34,434 nt of DNA, taken from contig JAJTXQ010000011.1 in assembly GCA_021462855.1 (NCBI GenBank), positions 1 through 34,434 on the forward strand, read 5' to 3'. Shown here piece by piece: positions 19,833 through 25,576 of this stretch; the first letter of the stretch is position 1; the number at the start of each line of letters is the position of its first letter. The position numbers and the translations under genes are program-made. Origin of the DNA: Dehalococcoidia bacterium. GTDB lineage: Bacteria; Chloroflexota; Dehalococcoidia; DSTF01; JACRBR01. Under the pieces are notes generated by a model, which had not been told where the DNA came from, made no database searches, and saw nothing but the letters and a program-made list of their open reading frames with translations.

Positions 19833-20450
19833 ATCGCCATTACTGACGCGTACGCGACCGCAGCGGAGTACCGCGCGGCGATCGACAAGAGCGACACCGG
19901 CGAGGACACGGAGATCGGTGTCGACCTCACGGCGGTCACGCGCTACCTCGAGCAGATCACGGCGCGAACGTTCAACCGCGACGCGGCGAACACCGTGCGG
20001 GGCTACATGCCCGACGCAATCGACTGCGTGCTGTACGTCGATGACCTCGTGAGCGTGTCGAGCATCAAGATCGATGAGGACATGGATGGCAGCTTCGACG
20101 ACGAGAGTGCGCTCGCCGTGACGGATTACGAGCTGCTCCCGCGGAACGCAGCGCTCGGCGCGGAGCCGCGGCCGTACACGGCGATCGAGCTTACGCCGTG
20201 GGGCACGAAGTACGCGTTCCAGCCCGGCGCGCGCGTCGAGGTGACAGGCATCCACGGCTGGCCGGCCGTGCCTGAGCCGGTGAAGCGCGCGTGCATCCAC
20301 CTGACGGCGATCCTGCGGCTCGAGACGCCGCGGGCGCAGGCGACGGTCAGCGAGCTCGGCCAGGTCGTGCAGTCGAGCCCGCAGGCCCGCGGGATCATCC
20401 GCGACCTGCTCACGGGGTACGCGCGCCTCGCGAGGCTGGTGACGGCATGA
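19833..20450 (+). CDS. Head-tail connector (gp6-like) with non-canonical start
   Basis: The protein has about 203-205 residues. The coding frame reads ITDAYATAAEYRAAIDKSDT, then TEIGVDLTAVTRYLEQITAR, then YVDDLVSVSSIKID, and ends with helices PEPVKRACIHLTAILRLET. This matches HK97 gp6-type connectors that sit on the portal. No ATG, GTG or TTG exists between the upstream in-frame TAG (19812) and this peptide; the first is far inside at 19995. An ATC (19833) or ATT (19839) behind GCGAGGG is the likely start, unless bases are missing or the TAG is read through. Confidence 0.7.
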   Translation: MAITDAYATAAEYRAAIDKSDTGEDTEIGVDLTAVTRYLEQITARTFNRDAANTVRGYMPDAIDCVLYVDDLVSVSSIKIDEDMDGSFDDESALAVTDYELLPRNAALGAEPRPYTAIELTPWGTKYAFQPGARVEVTGIHGWPAVPEPVKRACIHLTAILRLETPRAQATVSELGQVVQSSPQARGIIRDLLTGYARLARLVTA

Positions 20451-20776
20451 GTATCAACGTGACCGTGAAGCTGAACGGCGGGCTGTTCTCGAAGGACCTC
20501 GAACGCCTGGCGCAGAAGCAGATCAAGCATGAGGTGCTGTCGAAGATCGAGGAGCGCCTGCAGCGCGGCGGCAAGGGCATCACGGAGAAGCGCAACGAGA
20601 CCGTGACCACGCGAAAGGGCTTCGGCACGCTCGAGGCAGGGTACACGCTGCGTAGCCACCGGAGGACCGGCACGAGCAAGCAGAGCAAATGGATCGGCCA
20701 GGCGCGCGCGATGGCGCCGCGCGTGGCGAAGAAGGCGGCCGAGCGCATCGCCGCTGAGCTCGCGGGGGGTGCCTGA
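20447..20776 (+). CDS. HK97 gp10-like head-tail/tail adaptor
   Basis: 109 residues, ATG overlapping the previous stop. KLNGGLFSKDLERLAQKQIKH, a basic centre, then YTLRSHRRTGTSKQSKWIGQ and a helical end fit gp10-type minor tail or neck proteins in size and place. The assignment rests mainly on synteny. Confidence 0.6.
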   Translation: MSINVTVKLNGGLFSKDLERLAQKQIKHEVLSKIEERLQRGGKGITEKRNETVTTRKGFGTLEAGYTLRSHRRTGTSKQSKWIGQARAMAPRVAKKAAERIAAELAGGA

Positions 20777-21222
20777 TGCCCGCGGTGAGCTGGCGCACGG
20801 CGCGCGCCGAGATCGCGACGATCCTGACGGGCGTCGCGATCACCGACCCGATCACGACGTCGATCTTACGGGTGTTCCAGACGGAGCCGAAGCAGGTGAG
20901 CGACTTCCCGTGCGTCGTGGTCCTCGGCACGGAGAAGTCGCCGGCACGCTCGTCGGGCCTGCGCCAGCGGGAGATGACGGCGCACCTGCGCCTTGCGGTG
21001 CAGGACGCGGACCAGAACCGCGCCGCGGACATCATCGACGCGCTCCAGGACGCGATCACGGACGCCTTCGATGCGAACCTGACACTCAACGGCAAGGCAT
21101 CCAACGTCAATGGCCCGTACTGGGAGTTGCCCGGAGTCGTCGCGGTCGGCGGGCAGGAGCAATTCGGTGCGGACTGCACGGTGCGGATCACGCTGTACGA
21201 CGATCCAGTGTTCGCGGCTTGA
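20776..21222 (+). CDS. Tail terminator/completion protein
   Basis: The protein has 148 residues. Starts SWRTARAEIATILTGVAITD, has VVVLGTEKSPARSSGLRQRE, then a helix (NRAADIIDALQDAITDAF) and ends with strands (QFGADCTVRITLYDDPVF). Size, alpha/beta pattern and place directly before the tail tube match tail terminators that cap the tube and join it to the head. Confidence 0.7.
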   Translation: MPAVSWRTARAEIATILTGVAITDPITTSILRVFQTEPKQVSDFPCVVVLGTEKSPARSSGLRQREMTAHLRLAVQDADQNRAADIIDALQDAITDAFDANLTLNGKASNVNGPYWELPGVVAVGGQEQFGADCTVRITLYDDPVFAA

Positions 21223-21235
21223 AAGAGGGGAACCG

Positions 21236-21472
21236 ATGACGCGGCAATACGTGGGAAACGGTGAATCGATCACTGGCATCCCCATGCACGACATGAGCGA
21301 CGAAGAGTTCAGAGTGTACGCCGAGCGCTACGCCGAGCACTGGGATGAGGGTGATCGCTCGGCCGTGATCGCCGCGATCGAAAAGTCGCCGCTGTACGAG
21401 CGGGTTCCTGCCGGGGGGAAGGGCGCACGTCCTGCCGCGCCTTCCTCGCCGGCGGGCAGCGAGGGGGAGTAG
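21236..21472 (+). CDS. Small acidic hypothetical protein
   Basis: 78 residues from ATG 21236 behind AAGAGGGG. The core is acidic and helical (MSDEEFRVYAERYAEHWDEG, VIAAIEKSPLYERVP). The tail is Gly/Pro/Ser-rich and flexible. Lies between terminator and tube genes. No family recognised. Confidence 0.7.
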   Translation: MTRQYVGNGESITGIPMHDMSDEEFRVYAERYAEHWDEGDRSAVIAAIEKSPLYERVPAGGKGARPAAPSSPAGSEGE

Positions 21473-21475
21473 CTG

Positions 21476-22477
21476 ATGGGCGTCTACAACGAAGCACTGA
21501 CGATCATCCAGTCGGGTCGCGAGTCGACGAAGGGGACGCTTGTCCCGGCGACGTCGAAGTGCGCGATCGAGAAGATGCGCGTGCGGCCGATCGACCAGTT
21601 CGCGCGTCCAAAGCTCCTGAAGGGCCTCAAGCTGGCGAACCGCGGCAACGAGACCGTCGTCTTCAGGGGCATCGAGTGGGAAATCCCGGACACGCCGGTC
21701 GTCTTCAACGACCTGCAGAAGTACCTGGCGATGGCGTACAAGGGCGGCGTCGCGCCCACCGGCGTCGGGCCGTACACCTGGACGTACCCACGGGACCCCA
21801 CCATCCACCCGACGCTGGACTCACGGACGTTCGAAGTGCGCCAGACGGACAGCGCTACGCCGAGCGACTGGGAGTTCGGGTACGCGATGCTGCAGGCGAT
21901 CGAGTTCTCGGGCGCGCAGGACGACATCGTGCGGTTCAACGCGCGCGGCTTCGCCCGTCGCCTGCAGACCTCGACACTCACGGCCGCGCAGGCGATGGCA
22001 TCGGTCGTGATACCCGCCGTCGGGCTATCGTCGGTGTACATCGACTCGACGTGGGTGAACCTGGGCACGACGTTAGTGTCGGGGCAGCTGCTCGGCTGGA
22101 AGTACCGGTTCGAAACGGGCGAGATGCCGCAGCGCACGATCGACGCGCGACCGGATCTCGACCACACGATCGACGTGATCAACGAGGACAACGTGAAGCT
22201 CAGGGTCGAGCTCGTGATCCTTGCCACCGCCGGTGGCCAGTGGGCGACGGAGAAGACGGCGGCCGAGGCCGGCACGCTACGCGCGGTCGAAGTCCGCACG
22301 GTCGTCGGGGCCGACTCGCTCAAACTGCAGGGATTGTGCAAGCACACCAACGCGTCGACGTTCCCCGACGACGACCGCGACGGTCAGCGCATCATCACGC
22401 TGCAGCTCGAGGGGAGCACCGACGACACGAACTTCGCGCAGGCGATCCTCATCAACAGCAAGGCGACGATGGACTGA
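21476..22477 (+). CDS. Major tail (tube) protein
   Basis: The protein has 333 residues. Begins GVYNEALTIIQSGRESTKGT, the usual start of siphophage tube proteins that load with 'E-x-T-KGT'. Two beta-rich halves follow, including EFGYAMLQAIEFSG and NLGTTLVSGQLLGWKYRF. Hexamer rings of it form the tail tube. It is followed, after one small gene, by the tail chaperones, in the expected order. Confidence 0.88.
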   Translation: MGVYNEALTIIQSGRESTKGTLVPATSKCAIEKMRVRPIDQFARPKLLKGLKLANRGNETVVFRGIEWEIPDTPVVFNDLQKYLAMAYKGGVAPTGVGPYTWTYPRDPTIHPTLDSRTFEVRQTDSATPSDWEFGYAMLQAIEFSGAQDDIVRFNARGFARRLQTSTLTAAQAMASVVIPAVGLSSVYIDSTWVNLGTTLVSGQLLGWKYRFETGEMPQRTIDARPDLDHTIDVINEDNVKLRVELVILATAGGQWATEKTAAEAGTLRAVEVRTVVGADSLKLQGLCKHTNASTFPDDDRDGQRIITLQLEGSTDDTNFAQAILINSKATMD

Positions 22478-22662
22478 TGCCATCGTTCGAGCGCGTCGTC
22501 TGCCCGTGCGGGGCGCTCCTGCTCGACAACGTGGCGCTGAGCGGGCTTGTGCGGGTGAAGTGCGGCGCGAAGGGGTGTAAACGCAGGGTGTGGATCGCCG
22601 GCGACGGTAAGCGTGCGATCGTCGCGATGATTGACATGCCGCCGAAGTCGCGCGTAGGCTAG
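22477..22662 (+). CDS. Com-like small zinc-ribbon protein
   Basis: 61 residues. CPCGALLLDNVALSG then VRVKCGAKGCKRRVWIAG gives a Cys4 zinc ribbon of the Com type. Its ATG overlaps the tube gene stop. A promoter lies in its last codons (22631-22660), and the RNA leader behind it matches the one after the similar gene at 15426. Confidence 0.65.
   Translation: MPSFERVVCPCGALLLDNVALSGLVRVKCGAKGCKRRVWIAGDGKRAIVAMIDMPPKSRVG
22631..22660 (+). promoter_or_regulatory. Internal late promoter
   Basis: TTGACA (22631-22636), an 18-base spacer and TAGGCT (22655-22660), with the likely start at GACAACC (22666). It would drive the chaperone and tail genes if the leader hairpin lets polymerase pass. Confidence 0.65.
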
Positions 22663-22679
22663 TCCGACAACCGCATAGG

Positions 22680-22764
22680 CCGGTACTCCCGTCGTGAGCT
22701 CGTCGTGATCGGGCCGGAGTGGCAGTCCTGAAAAGGGGCGCTGCCGCCGGTCCGATTCGTTTTT
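22680..22764 (+). terminator. Leader with two exclusive hairpins and T-run
   Basis: Hairpin A pairs CCGG/CCCG (22680-22691) with CGGG/CCGG (22710-22717). Hairpin B pairs the same CCGG (22714-22717) and GGCAG with CTGCC and CCGG (22741-22750). TTTTT at 22760-22764 follows B. A would prevent B, as in attenuation. Confidence 0.45.
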
Positions 22765-22777
22765 CACGGAGGGGAGC

Positions 22778-23227
22778 ATGGCATTCACCAGCAGGACCAC
22801 AGAGACCATCGAAGTCCCCGGCGAAGACGGCGCCACGGTGACGATCCGCCGGCTGTCGCACGCGCAGCTGCAGGACGCGCGCGAGGGGCGGCGCCGGAAG
22901 ATCATGGCGCTCGTGCCGGCGGTCGGCGGCATCGAGGGCGTGATGGGAATCGCCGCCAGCCAGGGCGAGGACGAGTCGCCGCAGGTCAACGACCCACGGA
23001 GCGAGCTCGACCGCGGGCGCGCGCTTCAACTGGGCGTCATTGGCTGGAGCTACGACGCGCCGGTGAGCGAGAAGAACGTCGATGACCAGGACGAGGCGTG
23101 GGCCGAGTTCGTGTTCGACGCGATCTGCGCGATCTCGCTGCGGAGCGCGGACGAGGGAAAAGGATCGCCGGCCGCCTCGCCGTCTTCTTCCGAATGGACG
23201 GCCTCGGCGGCTGGCCAGTCGAGCTGA
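22778..23227 (+). CDS. Tail assembly chaperone, short form (gpG-like)
   Basis: The protein has 149 residues after GGAGGGG. Starts TSRTTETIEVPGEDGATVTI, then RLSHAQLQDAREGRRRK and a helical middle. A fold of this kind helps the tape measure protein assemble with the tube. The slippery site at 23155 lets some ribosomes make the longer form. The unshifted end is a Ser/Ala-rich tail of 20 residues. Confidence 0.85.
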   Translation: MAFTSRTTETIEVPGEDGATVTIRRLSHAQLQDAREGRRRKIMALVPAVGGIEGVMGIAASQGEDESPQVNDPRSELDRGRALQLGVIGWSYDAPVSEKNVDDQDEAWAEFVFDAICAISLRSADEGKGSPAASPSSSEWTASAAGQSS

Positions 23228-23370
23228 CGGAGATCGCGCTGTGCGAGCGGATGAAATGCACGTGGCACCAGCTGCAGGAGACGCCGGCGTACGTCGTGCA
23301 GGACTACTTGCTGCTGATGCAGGCGGAGGCCGACGCGGAGGAACAGCGCCGCCGCGACGCGGCGCGCTAG
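22778..23370 (+). CDS. Tail assembly chaperone, -1 frameshift form (gpGT-like)
   Basis: The heptamer G GGA AAA (23155-23161) is a classic -1 slippery site in the correct phase. After the slip the frame reads RIAGRLAVFFRMDGLGGWPV, then CERMKCTWHQLQETPAYVVQ and DYLLLMQAEADAEEQRRR, a helical tail usual for gpT. The stop is at 23368-23370 and the full protein is about 197 residues. Shifted product is expected in minor amounts. Confidence 0.85.
23155..23161 (+). promoter_or_regulatory. -1 ribosomal slippery heptamer
   Basis: GGGAAAA in the phase G GGA AAA. Lambda and many siphophages use the near-identical G GGA AAG at this place. Confidence 0.85.
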
Positions 23371-23609
23371 GCCGTGACCGCTATCCGGGCATCGCTGCCG
23401 TTTGTGGCGCCGGCGGTGTCCGCGCGCTCGAAGACCAGCAGGAGCTTGAAGCGCGGGATGAAGCCCCACCAGAGGCAGCGCGCCACTTCCGTGCGGACGA
23501 GTTGCCAGCCGTCGCGGCTGCGCGCGTTCATGCGCTGGGCGATGTACGACTCGCTGCCGTAGCCGCCCGTGAAGCCGCTCCACATCGATTCGGCGAAGTA
23601 TTCCTTCAT
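23367..23609 (-). CDS. DUF4177-like moron protein, antisense in the tail block
   Basis: 80 residues on the minus strand. The start MKEYFAESMWSGFTGGYG, the core MNARSRDGWQLVRTEVAR and WWGFIPRFKLLLVFERAD fit DUF4177-type small proteins (EGWELV ... LLVFER). It has its own ribosome site (AAGGAGG, 5 bases) and promoter (23659-23631), and points against all surrounding genes. Its end overlaps the chaperone stop by 4 bases. Independent promoter and inverse orientation are marks of a moron expressed in the lysogen. Function unknown. Confidence 0.8.
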   Translation of the reverse strand: MKEYFAESMWSGFTGGYGSESYIAQRMNARSRDGWQLVRTEVARCLWWGFIPRFKLLLVFERADTAGATNGSDARIAVTA

Positions 23610-23630
23610 GACGCCTCCTTCGGATCACAG

Positions 23631-23659
23631 AGCGTACGCTCGGACGATCGTTCGGTCAA
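23631..23659 (-). promoter_or_regulatory. Promoter of the antisense moron
   Basis: On the minus strand TTGACC (23659-23654), a 17-base spacer and TACGCT (23636-23631), the same -10 as the 15558 promoter. The start would be near 23624, 15 bases before the ATG. Confidence 0.65.
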
Positions 23660-23671
23660 GAGGCATTGTCA

Positions 23672-25576
23672 ATGAACCCGCGCGGCCTGACGGCGGCCGA
23701 AGTGGCGATCCTGATCAAGGCGCACGACGAGGTGTCGGGCGTGCTGGGCAAGGTGAAGGGCGAGGTGCGCAACACCGCGTCCGAGATGGACCGCAGCATG
23801 AAGAGCGCGCGCGGGTTCGGCGGCGCGCTCGGCGACATCGGCAAGACGGCGGCCGGGTTCGTCACGGGCGCGGTGCTCACCGGCGGTGCGCGGGCGCTCG
23901 GCGGCATCCTCTCGAGCGCCGTGGGCGAGGCGCGGGAGGCGCGGGAGGCGCTGAAGCAGACCGAGGCTGTGCTCAAGAGCACGGGCGGCGTCGCCGGCGT
24001 GACGGCGGCCGACGTGGAGAAGCTCTCCAACAGCCTCGCGCAGGTGACGAACGCCGAAGACGACACGGTGCGCCAGGCGCAGAACCTGCTACTCACGTTC
24101 ACCAGCATCAAGAAGGACGCCTTCCCGCAGGTGACCGAGCTCGCGCTCGACATGAGCCAGGCGCTCGGGCAGGACGTCAAGCAGAGCGCGATGCAGCTGG
24201 GGAAGGCGCTCAACGATCCGATCAACGGAGCGACGGCGCTCCGGCGCGTGGGCGTGGCGCTGACGGACCAGCAGCTCAAGCAGATCAAGGCGTTCCAGGA
24301 GAGCGGCGACATGCTCTCGGCGCAGAAGGTGATCATGACCGAGCTCGCCACCGAGTTCGGCGGCAGCGCGCGGGCGGCATTCGACGAGTCGCGCCAGCTC
24401 GGAAAGGCCTGGGGCGAGCTGAAGGAAGGACTCGGCACGGCGCTGCTGCCGCTGCTGGCGCTGCTGGCGACGGCCGTATTGCGGCACGTTGTGCCGGCGC
24501 TGAGCGAGGGTGCACAAGCCTTCTCGGACTTCGTCGGGCTGATCCAGGCGGCGCTGAGCGGGGACCTGGCGCGCGCGGCCACGCTCTTCAACGCGTTGCC
24601 GCGACCGCTGCAGGAGATCGCCCTGTGGTTGTCCCGCAACCGTGACACGATCGAGCAGGTTCTCGCCGTCGCGCGCGAGCTCGGCGAAGACGTGCTGAAG
24701 GGCCTAGTGCTGACGGTACAGGACGTGACGCGCTACTTCATGGAGCACAAGGAGATGCTGATCCTCGTCGGCATCGCGATCGCTGCGCTGCTCGTGTGGC
24801 TGTACGCGATCCCGGTGGCGGTCACGGCGATCATCGTCGGCATCGGCCTGCTGCGCACACACTGGGACGAGATTAAGGCGTACTTCCAGCGCGAGTTCCC
24901 GTTCCTGTACGAGCTCGCGAAGTACGCGTTCGAGAGCATCCGCAACCAGATCGAGATGGTCATGAACATCGTCCGCGACATTGTGGTGATCGCGCTCGCC
25001 GTGCTGCGGGGCGACTGGGGCGCGGCGTGGGAGGGTATCAAGCAGCTCGGCCGCGACATCTGGGACGGAATCGTCAACGACATCCAGGCGAAACTCGACC
25101 TCATGCGGGCGATCGTCGGCCTCGCCGGCAGCGGCCTGAAGGCGCTCTGGCAGGGGATCTGGGATGGCGTGAAGGGCGTCGTCGCTGACGCGCTGAACTG
25201 GGTCATCGACCGTGTGAACGGCGTGATCGAAAACATCAACGCCATCGCCGGCGCGTTCTCGAAGATCGGCATCGACGCGCCGGACATCCGGAAGCTGTCG
25301 AACATCGACACGCGGCCGCCGCTCGGCGCGACCGACGGCTCGACGCGCGGCGGACACCTCGATTCGTTCGCGAGCGGGATCAAGTACGTGCCCCGCGACA
25401 TGCTCGCGTTCCTGCACCGCGGCGAGGAAGTGGTGCCAGCTGCAGAGGTGCGAGCGCGAAGCCGCGCGGATGCCTCACCGGCCGGGGTGCCGCAGACGGT
25501 GAACGTGTACGTCGACAAGGTGGTACTGCAGGGCGACCCGATCGCCGGCCTTGCCGCGTTGGGAGTGAGCGTCTGA
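23672..25576 (+). CDS. Tape measure protein
   Basis: The protein has 634 residues; ATG 23672 is favoured by AAGAGG 8 bases upstream over a TTG two codons before. An amphipathic helical start (IKAHDEVSGVLGKVKGEVRN) leads to a Gly/Ala segment and the phage tail tape measure domain (AMQLGKALNDPINGATALRR, then MLSAQKVIMTELATEFGG). Membrane-like segments lie around 365-400, then Trp-rich repeats (GDWGAAWEGI, WDGIVNDI, WQGIWDGV). It sets tail length, about 95 nm if the usual 0.15 nm per residue holds. The C-terminal HRGEEVVPA motif is common. Confidence 0.93.
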   Translation: MNPRGLTAAEVAILIKAHDEVSGVLGKVKGEVRNTASEMDRSMKSARGFGGALGDIGKTAAGFVTGAVLTGGARALGGILSSAVGEAREAREALKQTEAVLKSTGGVAGVTAADVEKLSNSLAQVTNAEDDTVRQAQNLLLTFTSIKKDAFPQVTELALDMSQALGQDVKQSAMQLGKALNDPINGATALRRVGVALTDQQLKQIKAFQESGDMLSAQKVIMTELATEFGGSARAAFDESRQLGKAWGELKEGLGTALLPLLALLATAVLRHVVPALSEGAQAFSDFVGLIQAALSGDLARAATLFNALPRPLQEIALWLSRNRDTIEQVLAVARELGEDVLKGLVLTVQDVTRYFMEHKEMLILVGIAIAALLVWLYAIPVAVTAIIVGIGLLRTHWDEIKAYFQREFPFLYELAKYAFESIRNQIEMVMNIVRDIVVIALAVLRGDWGAAWEGIKQLGRDIWDGIVNDIQAKLDLMRAIVGLAGSGLKALWQGIWDGVKGVVADALNWVIDRVNGVIENINAIAGAFSKIGIDAPDIRKLSNIDTRPPLGATDGSTRGGHLDSFASGIKYVPRDMLAFLHRGEEVVPAAEVRARSRADASPAGVPQTVNVYVDKVVLQGDPIAGLAALGVSV

